From contig NZ_CP088022.1 of NCBI RefSeq assembly GCF_013373795.3, positions 2,728,001 through 2,792,000 on the forward strand: a stretch of DNA of 64,000 nucleotides, in the 5' to 3' direction. Within the stretch, counting starts at the first letter, position 1; each line of letters opens with the position of its first letter. Source of the DNA: Bradyrhizobium quebecense. GTDB taxonomy: Bacteria > Pseudomonadota > Alphaproteobacteria > Rhizobiales > Xanthobacteraceae. The translations under genes and the position numbers were made by a program. The notes under the pieces are model-generated. The model did no database searches and was not told where the DNA came from. It saw nothing but the letters and a program-made list of their open reading frames with translations. Positions 17,332 through 26,432 of this stretch are shown here, piece after piece.

Positions 17332-18285
17332 TTACGGAAACACCAGCCGTCCGCTCTGGATGAACCACATCACGCTGGTCAGCGTGACCACCGAGGCGAA
17401 GGTGCCGATCAGCACCGCAACCGACGCTGGCTCGATCCAGGTGTCGTTCTGCCGTGCAATCACGAACACGTTGAGCGCCGGCGGCAGCGAAGCCATCAGC
17501 ACCGCGGTCGCAGCCCACGGCTGCGCGAACGGACCGAACAGCAGCATCAGTCCGAAGGCCAGCAGCGGATGGATCAGAAGCTTGATCGCGACCACGCCCG
17601 GCACCTCCCACGGCACCCGCTCGAACGGCCGCAGCGCCACGGTGATGCCGAGCACGAACAGCGCCGTCGGCGCGGCGGCGTTCTGCAGGAACTGGATGGT
17701 GCGGTCGAGCGCGACCGGAATCGGGATGTGAAACGCGGCGACCAGCGCGCCGAACACCGCGGACATGATCAGCGGGTTCTGCACGATCTGCCGCAGCACC
17801 ACGCCGAAGGCGTGCAGCAGCGAGGGATGGTCGCGGTCGGTGAGCTCGATCAGGAGCGGCACGATCGAGAACAGGAAGATGCTGTCGCAGCAGAAGATCA
17901 GCGCGGTCGGCGCCGCTGCCTTGGTGCCGAGCACGGCGAGCGCGAGCCCAGGGCCCATGTAGCCGATATTGCCGTAGGCGCCCGACAGGCCCGCAAGCGT
18001 CGCCTCGCGCAGCGACAGCCCTCCGATCAGCTTGCCCGCGATCATCGCCAGGAAGAACGCGATCACGGTTCCAAGCGTGGTGGCGATCAGGAATGGCGGG
18101 TTGTTCAGCTCGGCGAACGGTGTCTTCGACATGATCCCGAACAGCAGCGCCGGCAACGAAACGTAAAGCAGGAAGAAATTCATCCAGGCGAGCCCACTCT
18201 CGGGCAAACCCTTGGCTTTTCCGCACGCGTAGCCGATGAAGATCAAGCCGAAATACGGCAACGCCAGATTGAGGATATCGATCAT
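17332..18285 (-). CDS. AEC family (auxin efflux carrier) transporter
   Basis: 317 residues with about ten hydrophobic spans, starting MIDILNLALPYFGLIFIGYA. The first-half motif SGAYGNIGYMGPGLALAVLG and the second-half SLPPALNVFVIARQ are typical of the AEC (auxin efflux carrier/MleP) family of inner-membrane carriers. Bacterial members move small organic anions such as malate or malonate. No metabolic neighbour suggests the substrate. Convergent with the hydroxylase and divergent from hspQ. Confidence 0.92.
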   Translation of the reverse strand: MIDILNLALPYFGLIFIGYACGKAKGLPESGLAWMNFFLLYVSLPALLFGIMSKTPFAELNNPPFLIATTLGTVIAFFLAMIAGKLIGGLSLREATLAGLSGAYGNIGYMGPGLALAVLGTKAAAPTALIFCCDSIFLFSIVPLLIELTDRDHPSLLHAFGVVLRQIVQNPLIMSAVFGALVAAFHIPIPVALDRTIQFLQNAAAPTALFVLGITVALRPFERVPWEVPGVVAIKLLIHPLLAFGLMLLFGPFAQPWAATAVLMASLPPALNVFVIARQNDTWIEPASVAVLIGTFASVVTLTSVMWFIQSGRLVFP

Positions 18286-18405
18286 TCTGAAAGTAGTTTC
18301 TCGGCCGGATTTCGGGTCGTTTCGGCCCGGCTGGAATCGGTAAACCGGGGTTAATTCGAGGCTTAGCCCCTAGCATCGGCCACAATGTTGGTCTATCGAC
18401 GAACC

Positions 18406-18738
18406 ATGATCAAAGCGCGCACCGCCAAATTCCAGATCGGGCAGATCGTCCGTCACCGGGTGTTCTCCTTCCGGGGCGTGATTTTTGATATCGACCCGGA
18501 GTTCAACAACACCGAGGAATGGTGGCTGTCGATCCCCGAGGACATGCGGCCGCACAAGGACCAGCCGTTCTATCATCTGCTCGCGGAAAACTCGGAGACC
18601 GAGTACGTCGCCTATGTGTCCGAGCAGAACCTGCTGCCCGACGATTCCGGCGAGCCGATCCGGCACTCGCAGGTGGCGGAGATCTTCGTGAAGGACAAGT
18701 CGGGCGGCTACCGTCCGCGCAACCCGTCGCTGAACTGA
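18406..18738 (+). CDS. hspQ: Heat-shock protein HspQ
   Basis: 110 residues. KFQIGQIVRHRVFSFRGVIFDIDP, WWLSIPEDMRPHKDQPFYHLLAENSE (quoted in part) and AYVSEQNLLPDDSGEPIRHS are the conserved blocks of HspQ (YccV), a small hemimethylated-DNA-binding and Lon-protease enhancer protein. Start ATG 18406 gives the usual length of about 105-110; an in-frame ATG at 18385 would add seven residues and neither has a strong ribosome-binding site. Convergent with the MFS gene. Confidence 0.93.
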   Translation: MIKARTAKFQIGQIVRHRVFSFRGVIFDIDPEFNNTEEWWLSIPEDMRPHKDQPFYHLLAENSETEYVAYVSEQNLLPDDSGEPIRHSQVAEIFVKDKSGGYRPRNPSLN

Positions 18739-18784
18739 CGCGCGGCGCCTGTCCGGCGACGGACGCGGCGGTGCTGCTTCCTGC

Positions 18785-20059
18785 TCATACCCCCTCACGC
18801 GCGGCCAGCGCCGCCGCGATCGCCCAGACCGCAAAACCCGCCAGCGCAAGTCCGGCGCCGACGAGACCGGTCGAGGTCCAGCCGTAACCGGCTGCGACGG
18901 CCATTCCGCCGAGCCACGGCCCCAGCGCATTGGCGACGTTGAAGGCGGAATGGTTGAGCGCCGCGGCGAGGCTTTGGGCTTCGCCCGCGACATCCATCAG
19001 CCGGGTCTGCAACACGGTGGCAAGCGCTCCGCCCAGCCCGATCAGGAACACGTCGGCGCTCAGCGTCCAGAAATTCGCCGCCGCCAGCGGATACAACGCC
19101 AGCGTCGCCGCCGACCACAGCAGCAGCCCGCCCGCGGTTGCCATCAGCGCGCGGTCGGCAAAGCGCGGCACGATGATGTTGCCGGCGGTGAGGCCAGCCC
19201 CGAACACGCATAGCGTGACGGGCACCAGCGCGGGCGACGTGTGCGTCACCGCCAGCATGGTCGACGCCAGATAAGTGTAGACCGAGAACAGTCCGCCGAA
19301 ACCGATGGCGCCGATCCCAAGCGTCAGCCAGACGTGCTTGCGCCTGAGCGCCGAGAGTTCACGCAACGGGCTCGCGTTGCTGTTGGCGACGTCACGCGGG
19401 GCGAAGATCAGGACCAGGATGGCGGTCAGGAGCGCGAGACCGGCAACGATCGCGAAGGCCCAGCGCCAGCCGATCGCCTGCCCCACGCCATTTGCGAGCG
19501 GCACGCCGATCGTCGTCGCGATGGTGAGGCCGAGCAGCACGCGGCCGACGGCCGCCGTGCGCTTGTCGATCGGGACCAGCGAAGCCGCGACCAGCATGGC
19601 GATGCCGAAATAGGCGCCGTGCGGCAGCCCGGCGAGGAAGCGCAGCACCAGCATGGTGTGGTAGTCGGGCGCGAGCCCGGACAGGCCGTTCATCAGCGCA
19701 AAGAAGCCCATCAGCGCGATCAGCAGCGTCCGCCGCGCCATGCTCGCCGACAGCACAGCGATCACAGGCGCGCCCACCACGACGCCGAGCGCGTAGGCGC
19801 TGATCGCGTGACCGGCCTGGGGCTCACTGATGTGCAGATCATGGGCGAAGAACGGCAGCAGGCTCATGGTCGCGAATTCGGCGATGCCGATCGCGAACCC
19901 GCCCATCGCCAGCGCGAGATGAACGATGCCCGGATGAACGCTCCCGGGGGCGTTGTCCTGGTTGAGGCGCCCGCCGGCATCGGCCGGAGCACGCCCGGTC
20001 GGCGGCTCCGAAGGCCGGGAGAGCGGTTCCCGCCGCTGCGTGTTGACTCGCTGGGACAT
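18785..20059 (-). CDS. MFS transporter, DHA1/AraJ-like exporter
   Basis: 424 residues from ATG 20059, with twelve hydrophobic spans from about residue 45. The block LRFLAGLPHGAYFGIAMLVA, the loop RTAAVGRVLLGLTIATTIG and the opening GGFAIGIAEFATMSLLPFFA place it in the drug/sugar-efflux group (DHA1, AraJ/YdhP-like). A hydrophilic N-terminal tail of about 45 residues precedes the first helix. The frame extends open to 20185, so the start is not certain. Substrate unknown. Confidence 0.88.
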   Translation of the reverse strand: MSQRVNTQRREPLSRPSEPPTGRAPADAGGRLNQDNAPGSVHPGIVHLALAMGGFAIGIAEFATMSLLPFFAHDLHISEPQAGHAISAYALGVVVGAPVIAVLSASMARRTLLIALMGFFALMNGLSGLAPDYHTMLVLRFLAGLPHGAYFGIAMLVAASLVPIDKRTAAVGRVLLGLTIATTIGVPLANGVGQAIGWRWAFAIVAGLALLTAILVLIFAPRDVANSNASPLRELSALRRKHVWLTLGIGAIGFGGLFSVYTYLASTMLAVTHTSPALVPVTLCVFGAGLTAGNIIVPRFADRALMATAGGLLLWSAATLALYPLAAANFWTLSADVFLIGLGGALATVLQTRLMDVAGEAQSLAAALNHSAFNVANALGPWLGGMAVAAGYGWTSTGLVGAGLALAGFAVWAIAAALAAREGV

Positions 20060-20380
20060 TGGGAGATTTCCATGATTGCGAACGGCGGACGGGCTTGCGA
20101 CCCGAGCAAAGTCCAGTCGCATCGCGCCATCACGCTTCCGCACGGCGGCCAGGGTTCGCGCAGAACCACGCGCAGATTTGCGCATCGAAGGCGCGCGTGC
20201 CGCGCTTTCGTCTGGCCTCCCGTGACGGATTTATGATTGGGCTTCGACGCCGGACTTGTCCGGACAAGGCAACGACGACGCGGCTCGGCGCGATCGATTT
20301 GCCTTGAGGCGACCATCGCACACGACCCGCGCGATCACCAGCGCGGCAGGCTGCCATCAGCCAGTCTGTTTCGCATGACA

Positions 20381-20408
20381 AAAAAGGCGCCCTTGCGGGC
20401 GCCTTTTG
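20381..20408 (-). terminator. Terminator of the IalB-family gene
   Basis: A stem AAAAGGCGCCC / GGGCGCCTTTT around a four-base loop; read on the minus strand it ends in a run of T residues. It lies about 45 bases past the stop of the gene at 20452-21285. Confidence 0.85.
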
Positions 20409-20451
20409 CTTGCGACGGTCTCGCGCTTTCTTGAACGCGTGATCGACGTTG

Positions 20452-21285
20452 TTACTTGGCTGCCGGATTGGCCGGAGCCGGCGCAGCGGCACCGCCCGCG
20501 CCCTCCAGCTTCTTGCGCTGTTCTTCGGCGCGCTTCTGCAACTCTTCCTGCAGCTTCTTCGAGTTTTCCTCGAACACCTTCGGATCGGTCGGCGGGCCGT
20601 CATAGGCCTTGGCGAATTCGGTGTTGAGCGGCAGCGGCAGCGTCAGCGGCGCGCCATTCGAATTGATCGCCTGAACCACGAGGTTCTGGCCCTTCTTCAT
20701 GTTGGCGATCAGCTCGGGGGTTGCTTCATAGTCGGACATGCAACCGTTCTGGAAACAGATCACATAGGGCGCCTGCTGCGGCGGGTTGCCGTCGACGATG
20801 ATGCGGGTGCCGTGAACCAGCTGCATGCCGAGCGGCAGCGTGACGCGCAGGATCTTCTTCGGCTCGCCTTCCGGCTCGATGATCACGGCGGCAATCACCG
20901 GCTGGCCGGACTCGATGCGGCCGTCCTTGCCGGTGAAGCAAACCTGCTTGGCGTTGGCTTCCTGGCCCTTCAGGCAGAACTTGGTCCAGGGAGCGTAGAT
21001 GAGCTGGATCTGCTGATCCTGGGGCGGCTGCTGGGCGGCGGCGGCGGGCGCCTGACCTGCGGCCGGTGCTTGTGCGGCTGGTGCCTGGGCTGCGGGTGCC
21101 GGCGCCTTCGGAGCTGCCTTCGGTGCCGCCTTGGGCGCTGCCTTCGGTGCCGCAGGCGCCGGCGCTGCCGGCTGCTGGGCCCAAGCGGCAGGAACCAGGA
21201 GCGCTGCAGAGAATGCCGTCGCCGCCATCAGGGCAACAATTCGCCCATGCGGCCGGACCGGGGCGGCCAAGATACGGAAATTCAT
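20452..21285 (-). CDS. Invasion-associated locus B (IalB) family exported protein
   Basis: 277 residues. A signal peptide (residues 1-36, ending AAWAQQ) is followed by an Ala/Pro/Lys linker with APKA repeats to about residue 85, then the IalB-like domain (YAPWTKFCLKGQE, QVCFTGKDGR, LPLGMQLVHGTRIIVD, PYVICFQNGCMSDYEA), and a charged C-terminal helix (FEENSKKLQEELQKRAEEQR). Four cysteines can pair in the periplasm. IalB domains occur in envelope proteins of alphaproteobacteria; IalB of Bartonella aids erythrocyte invasion, but most members are not virulence proteins. Start ATG 21285. Confidence 0.9.
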   Translation of the reverse strand: MNFRILAAPVRPHGRIVALMAATAFSAALLVPAAWAQQPAAPAPAAPKAAPKAAPKAAPKAPAPAAQAPAAQAPAAGQAPAAAAQQPPQDQQIQLIYAPWTKFCLKGQEANAKQVCFTGKDGRIESGQPVIAAVIIEPEGEPKKILRVTLPLGMQLVHGTRIIVDGNPPQQAPYVICFQNGCMSDYEATPELIANMKKGQNLVVQAINSNGAPLTLPLPLNTEFAKAYDGPPTDPKVFEENSKKLQEELQKRAEEQRKKLEGAGGAAAPAPANPAAK

Positions 21286-21510
21286 TGCGGAAGACCCTTT
21301 CTGAACGGCAGCGCCCGAAACCGCTGCAGGCGCCGACACATAGCCGTTTGGGCGGCTGTCTCCTAGTCAATTGAGGCGGATACGTGACAGGCGTTCCCGC
21401 CCTCCAATTGCACGCCTTCAATACAGCGGCGCGCGGAAAGATCAATGCCGACAAGCGCATTTGCGCCCATGTGACGGCGAGTTTCAGCGCCCTGTGATAA
21501 ACCTTCAGGC

Positions 21511-23406
21511 GTGACGTTTCGCGAATCAAATCCGGCGCCTCACGCACGTGTTCCCGGGCACGTTTGGCGCGCCGCATTGGCCGTCGTCTGGCTTGTCCTG
21601 GCATCCATCCCGGCATTCCTGACGAGCGCGCTTGCCCCTGCGGCCGCCACCGAGAGCCACGCCATCGCGATGCATGGCGCGCCCGCGCTCCCGGCCGACT
21701 TTACTCACCTGCCCTACGCCAATCCTGACGCCCCCAAGGGCGGCCGTCTGGTCCTGAGCCCCCGGGACGGCACCTTCGATAGCCTCAATCCCCTGATTGT
21801 CAGGGGTCTCGCGGTGCAGCAGCTCCGGGGCTACGCCTACGAGCGCGGCTATGTCTACGAAAGCCTGATGGTGCGGAACAATGACGAGCCCTTCACGCTG
21901 TACGGCCTGCTCGCCCGCAGCGTCGAGACCGACGATGCCAGAAGCTATGTGACATTCCACATCGATCCACGCGCGCGCTTCTCCGACGGGCACGAGGTCA
22001 CGGCGGACGACGTCGTGTTCTCGCTCGAACTGCTGCGCGATCACGGCCGTCCGCTGCATCACCAGTATTATTCGAAAGTCGCAAAGGCCGAGGTGCTCGA
22101 TCCGCGCACGGTGCGGTTCGATTTTGGCGGCATTGCGGACCGCGAATTGCCGCTGATCCTCGGCCTGATGCCGATCCTGCCGCGCCACGCCACCGACGTC
22201 TCCAAATTCGAGGAGACTACATTGGCGCCGCCGATCGGCTCCGGCCCGTACCGCGTGACGGCGGTCAAGCCCGGCAGCAGCGTGACCTTCACCCGCAATC
22301 CGGATTACTGGGGGCGCGACCTGCCGGTGAACCGCGGCCTCTGGAATTTCGACGAGATCAGGCTCGATTACTACCGCGACGCCAACGGCCAGTTCGAGGC
22401 GTTCAAGCGCGGCCTCTATGACTTCAGGACCGAGCCCGAGCCGCTGCGCTGGCATGACGGCTACGACTTCCCCGCCGCGAAAAGCGGCGAAGTGATCCGC
22501 GACACCATCAAGATCGGCACGCCCGATCCGTCTGAATTCCTGGTGTTCAACACCCGGCGGCCGAAGTTTGCCGACGTCAGGGTGCGCCAGGCGCTGCTGA
22601 TGCTGTTCGACTTCGAATGGATCAACCGCAATTACTATTTTGGACTCTATTCGCGCGCCGGCGGCTATTTCGCCGGCTCGGATTTGTCGGCCTATGGCCG
22701 CCCGGCCGATGACCGCGAACGCGATCTGCTCAAGCCGTATCTGTCGCATATTGCGCCCGACATTCTCGAGGGCCGCTATCGCCTTCCCGACACCGACGGC
22801 TCAGGCCGCGACCGCACCGTTCTGCGCAACGCGCTCGCGCTGCTGTCGGAGGCGGGTTACGCGCTCGACGGCACGCTGTTGAAGCAGCGCTCGACCGGGA
22901 CGCCGCTCCGGATCGAAATCCTGGTGACGACACGCGAGCATGAACGGATCGCCCTCGCCTATCAGCGCGACCTGAAGCGAGCCGGCATCGACGCCGCGGT
23001 CCGGGTGGTCGACGCGGTGCAGTTCGAGCAACGCCGGGTCGCCTATGACTTCGACATGATCCCCATTCGCTGGGACCAGTCGCTGTCGCCGGGCAACGAG
23101 CAGTGGTTCTACTGGGGCAGCCAGGCCGCCGACGTGCCGGGCACCCGCAACTACATGGGCGCCAGGGATCCGGCCATCGACGCCACGATCGCCGCGCTGC
23201 TCGCGGCGCGGGAGCGGCCGGCCTTCGTCTCGGCGGTGCGGGCGCTGGACCGGGCCCTGATGTCCGGCTTCTACGCTATCCCCCTATTTAACTCGGGAGA
23301 GCAATGGATCGCGCGCTGGAATCGGATAGAACGGCCTTCGGCCACCGCGTTGACGGGCTACCTGCCGGAGACCTGGTGGCAGAAGCCCGGCGCGCAATCC
23401 AGGTGA
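21511..23406 (+). CDS. ABC transporter peptide-binding protein, YejA-like
   Basis: 631 residues. A long N-terminal stretch with a hydrophobic core (AALAVVWLVLASIPAFLTSA) serves as signal peptide, followed by a family 5 solute-binding domain. The opening MHGAPALPADFTHLPYANPD, PKGGRLVLSPRDGTFDSLNP, the block DGHEVTADDVVFSLELL and PIGSGPYRV match YejA-type binding proteins (oligopeptide/microcin C uptake). The start is GTG 21511. No permease or ATPase gene is adjacent, so the partner transporter must be elsewhere. Followed after 30 bases by the acyl-CoA-synthetase-like gene. Confidence 0.92.
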   Translation: MTFRESNPAPHARVPGHVWRAALAVVWLVLASIPAFLTSALAPAAATESHAIAMHGAPALPADFTHLPYANPDAPKGGRLVLSPRDGTFDSLNPLIVRGLAVQQLRGYAYERGYVYESLMVRNNDEPFTLYGLLARSVETDDARSYVTFHIDPRARFSDGHEVTADDVVFSLELLRDHGRPLHHQYYSKVAKAEVLDPRTVRFDFGGIADRELPLILGLMPILPRHATDVSKFEETTLAPPIGSGPYRVTAVKPGSSVTFTRNPDYWGRDLPVNRGLWNFDEIRLDYYRDANGQFEAFKRGLYDFRTEPEPLRWHDGYDFPAAKSGEVIRDTIKIGTPDPSEFLVFNTRRPKFADVRVRQALLMLFDFEWINRNYYFGLYSRAGGYFAGSDLSAYGRPADDRERDLLKPYLSHIAPDILEGRYRLPDTDGSGRDRTVLRNALALLSEAGYALDGTLLKQRSTGTPLRIEILVTTREHERIALAYQRDLKRAGIDAAVRVVDAVQFEQRRVAYDFDMIPIRWDQSLSPGNEQWFYWGSQAADVPGTRNYMGARDPAIDATIAALLAARERPAFVSAVRALDRALMSGFYAIPLFNSGEQWIARWNRIERPSATALTGYLPETWWQKPGAQSR

Positions 23407-23436
23407 GCTGCCAAGTGAGCTGCGACCCGACGCGGC

Positions 23437-24987
23437 ATGGTCCGACCTGATCGAAGCGATGCAACCGACATTGAACCTGTGAACCAGTCGATCACCTCGC
23501 CCACGCTCGATACGCTGTTCAAGCGCAGCTTGGCGCGGCAACCCGAGGCGCTGGCGCTGGTCGACCCGATCAACAAGCAGCGCGTCACCGGACAGACCCG
23601 CAAGCGCCTGACCTATGCTCAGGCCGACCGCGCGATCTCGGCGATCGCCGCCCACTTCGTCGAGAGCGGATTGCCGGCCAATACCGTGATCGCGGTTCAG
23701 CTTCCCTCGACGATCGAATTCGCCCTGACCGTGCTCGCCGCCTATCGCGTTGGCCTGGTCGTGGCGCCGTTGCCGCTATTGTGGCGGCAGGCCGAGCTGA
23801 CCTCCGTGCTCAACCGCACCGCGGCGCGGGCGATCGTCACCTGCGGCAGGATCGACGGCGTCTCCTACGCCGACATCGCCATGAACGCCGCGGCGGAAGC
23901 TTTTTCGATCCGCCATGTCTGCGGGTTCGGCACCGATCTGCCCGAAGGCATGGCGTCGCTCGATGACGCGATCCTGCAGGACTCCCGGACCTCGCGCCCG
24001 ATGATCCAGGACGGACGCAAGCCGGCGCTGATCTCCTTCGACGTCACCAGCGAGGGTTTTCGTCTGGTGCCGCGCGCGCATTTCGGCCTGATCGCCGGCG
24101 GGCTCGCGATGTCGCTGGAGAGCGACCTGGCACAGGGCGCGACCATCATGTCGGCATTCGCGCCGATGTCGTTTGCCGGCATCTGTTCGTCGCTGGTGAC
24201 CTGGCTGCTGTCGGGCGGAACGCTCGTCATGCATCACCCGTTCGACGAGGAAGCGTTCGAAACCCAATTCAACGAGCATGCCTGCGACACGCTGATCGCG
24301 CCGGCGCAGCTCGCGCTGCGGCTCGACGAGTGCGGCCTGTCGGAGCGCCTGCCCACCCTGCGCAACGCGATCGGCCTCTGGCGGACGCCGGAGCAGGTTG
24401 CCTCCAGTGCGCACTGGACGTCGCGGCGGGTGACCATGACCGACGTCTATCTGTTCGGCGAGGCCGGGCTGTTCGGCGCCCGCCGCAGCGCCGAGGATGG
24501 ATCGCCCGCCCTGATCAAACCCGGTCCGCACAGCGCGCCGCGTGAGGCGCCCGGCGCATCGATCGCCGGCGAGATCCTGCTGACCCCGAAGGGCACGCTG
24601 GGCCTGCGCGGCCCCATGGTGCCGGTCGCCGCCTATGCGCCGCCGCCCCCGGGCGACAACCTGATTGCGCCGCCGCCGCGTGATTACGTCGACACTGAAT
24701 ATGCCGCGCGGGTCGACCGCGCGACCGGCGCCGTCAACATCACCGCCCCGCCGTCGGGGGTCATGACGGTCGGCGGCTACCGCTTCCTTGCCCAGGAGTT
24801 GCAGGAGTGGGCGCGCCGGCTCGGCCAGGGCGCATTGTTGACGGCACTGCCCGACCGCCTGAGTGGCCACCGGCTGGCCGGACGGGCTCAGGACAATGCG
24901 CGGGCTCGCGACGCCCTGACAGAACTTGGGCTTAACCCGTTGATGGTCGAAGCATTTCGCGACCGCCGCGGCACCGGAATGCCTTAA
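23437..24987 (+). CDS. Acyl-CoA synthetase-like protein with degenerate ATP-binding motif
   Basis: 516 residues with the fold pattern of the AMP-binding superfamily: RLTYAQADRAISAIAAHF, LPSTIEFALTVLAAYRVGLV, LSGGTLVMHHPFDEEAFE and a C-terminal LGLNPLMVEAFRDRR. The normally invariant Ser/Thr-rich, Gly-rich phosphate loop (TSGTTGxPK) is replaced by ISFDVTSEGFRLVPRAH, and I see no YGxTE motif (YLFGEAGLFGAR stands in its place). The C-terminal catalytic lysine region is also not evident. It is probably a catalytically altered or inactive homologue (inference). Start ATG 23437; GTG 23479 is possible. Confidence 0.75.
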   Translation: MVRPDRSDATDIEPVNQSITSPTLDTLFKRSLARQPEALALVDPINKQRVTGQTRKRLTYAQADRAISAIAAHFVESGLPANTVIAVQLPSTIEFALTVLAAYRVGLVVAPLPLLWRQAELTSVLNRTAARAIVTCGRIDGVSYADIAMNAAAEAFSIRHVCGFGTDLPEGMASLDDAILQDSRTSRPMIQDGRKPALISFDVTSEGFRLVPRAHFGLIAGGLAMSLESDLAQGATIMSAFAPMSFAGICSSLVTWLLSGGTLVMHHPFDEEAFETQFNEHACDTLIAPAQLALRLDECGLSERLPTLRNAIGLWRTPEQVASSAHWTSRRVTMTDVYLFGEAGLFGARRSAEDGSPALIKPGPHSAPREAPGASIAGEILLTPKGTLGLRGPMVPVAAYAPPPPGDNLIAPPPRDYVDTEYAARVDRATGAVNITAPPSGVMTVGGYRFLAQELQEWARRLGQGALLTALPDRLSGHRLAGRAQDNARARDALTELGLNPLMVEAFRDRRGTGMP

Positions 24988-25094
24988 AATCTTATCATTG
25001 CGTTAGTCTTAGCATTGTGTTGACGCCGCATTAAGCCATGCCAATTAGCATCGTAACCGTTTGCTGATCTTAAGGATTGGTTTCGAGCGTTCGA

Positions 25095-26321
25095 ATGTCT
25101 CAACAAGGTCCGGTCCTCATCGTATCGGCGTCGGCAAAGCCGCCGTTTGCCGCGGTCCTCGATGAGACGAAACTGTTTCCGGTCGTGGTCACCGACTGGC
25201 ACGAGGTCGGACGCGCCATCGAGCAGGTCAAGCCGGCCGCGATCATCGCGGCCGCCGAGCGCGTCGACTTCGTCACCCTGTCGGGCCTGGCCAAACGCGC
25301 CGCCGCCCGCGCGCCCTATCTGCCGCTGATCGCGGTCGATCCCGCGACCACCCTGCCCGACACCGTCATCGCGTTCTTCCAGCACAAGGGCATGCCGGAT
25401 CGCTTGGTCGCCCGGCTCAACGCGTCCTTACGCGTTCGCGCCTTGCATGCGACCGTGATGCGCCGCCTGGTGCCGCCCACACCGATCGCATTATCCGATA
25501 TCGATCCGGTCGGAGAGGCCACCGCGCTCCTGATCGGTCGCGGCGGCGCCTACCCGGCCCTGTCGGTCGCGCTCGGCGAACGCGCCGGCGTGGTCGGCGC
25601 GCTGAGCATCGAGGCGGCCGCAAAGCATCTCTCCAACCGTGACATCGACGGCATCGTGCTGGCCGAAGGCTTCACCCCGCGCGTGATGGATGCGTTCCTG
25701 ACGGTGCTGACCGAGGATGTTCGCTTCCGCCCGTTGCCCGTGATCGTCGCCTCCGGTGAGCTGACGCCGCGTTACGAGCTGCCCAATCTCGAGATCGTCA
25801 CGGCCGGGCCGACGCGCGTCGGCGACATGGTGTTGCCGATGATCCGGCAGCATGCCTTCGAGGCGCGGCTCGGCCGCATGCTCAAGGCGATCGACGCCAA
25901 GGGCCTGATCGATCCGCGCACCGGCCTGCTCACCAAGGCCGCGTTCGAGCGCGACTTCGCGACCGCCGTCTACCAGACCGCCGAGCGCGGCGGCGCGCTC
26001 TCGGTGGCGCGGTTCACCTTCGACAACACGCAGCCGCGTGCGCAATTCGACGGCGCGCGGATCATCAGCCGGCTGATGCGCCAGGCCGATTTCGGCGCCG
26101 TGCACGACGACCGGTCGCTCGTCGTGGCATTCGCCGGGACCGACCTGCGCAACGCCCAGGCGATCACGCGGCGATTGGCAAGCGTGATGCGCCACACCCA
26201 GAACGGCCGCCGCGACACCAGGGCCGAGCCGGCCGTCAGCATCGCAACGCTGCTGCCGGGCGATTCCGCCCTCTCGCTGCTCGGGCGCCTGTTCGGCACG
26301 CCGGAACGCGCGGCGTCGTAG
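25095..26321 (+). CDS. Protein with degenerate GGDEF-like domain
   Basis: 408 residues. The N-terminal 250 residues look like two receiver-type alpha/beta units without clear phospho-acceptor motifs (VLIVSASAKPPFAAVLDE and, later, DIDGIVLAEGFTPRVMDAFL). The C-terminal part starts LIDPRTGLLTKAAFERDFA, the usual GGDEF-domain entry (DxLTGLxNRRxF), but where GG(D/E)EF should be the sequence reads ADFGAVHDDRSLVVAF, so cyclase activity is unlikely. ATG 25095 is preferred over TTG 25077. It follows the pseudo-acyl-CoA synthetase by about 100 bases on the same strand. Confidence 0.75.
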   Translation: MSQQGPVLIVSASAKPPFAAVLDETKLFPVVVTDWHEVGRAIEQVKPAAIIAAAERVDFVTLSGLAKRAAARAPYLPLIAVDPATTLPDTVIAFFQHKGMPDRLVARLNASLRVRALHATVMRRLVPPTPIALSDIDPVGEATALLIGRGGAYPALSVALGERAGVVGALSIEAAAKHLSNRDIDGIVLAEGFTPRVMDAFLTVLTEDVRFRPLPVIVASGELTPRYELPNLEIVTAGPTRVGDMVLPMIRQHAFEARLGRMLKAIDAKGLIDPRTGLLTKAAFERDFATAVYQTAERGGALSVARFTFDNTQPRAQFDGARIISRLMRQADFGAVHDDRSLVVAFAGTDLRNAQAITRRLASVMRHTQNGRRDTRAEPAVSIATLLPGDSALSLLGRLFGTPERAAS

Positions 26322-26432
26322 CAAGCTCTATGCCGCTTGTCAGTTGCCGCGATCGCTGTGCAGGCAGCGTCGGCAGCAGGCGAAGCCACCTTTTTCTCGG
26401 CGGTGGCTCCGCATGCCCCTCATCGTCAAGCC

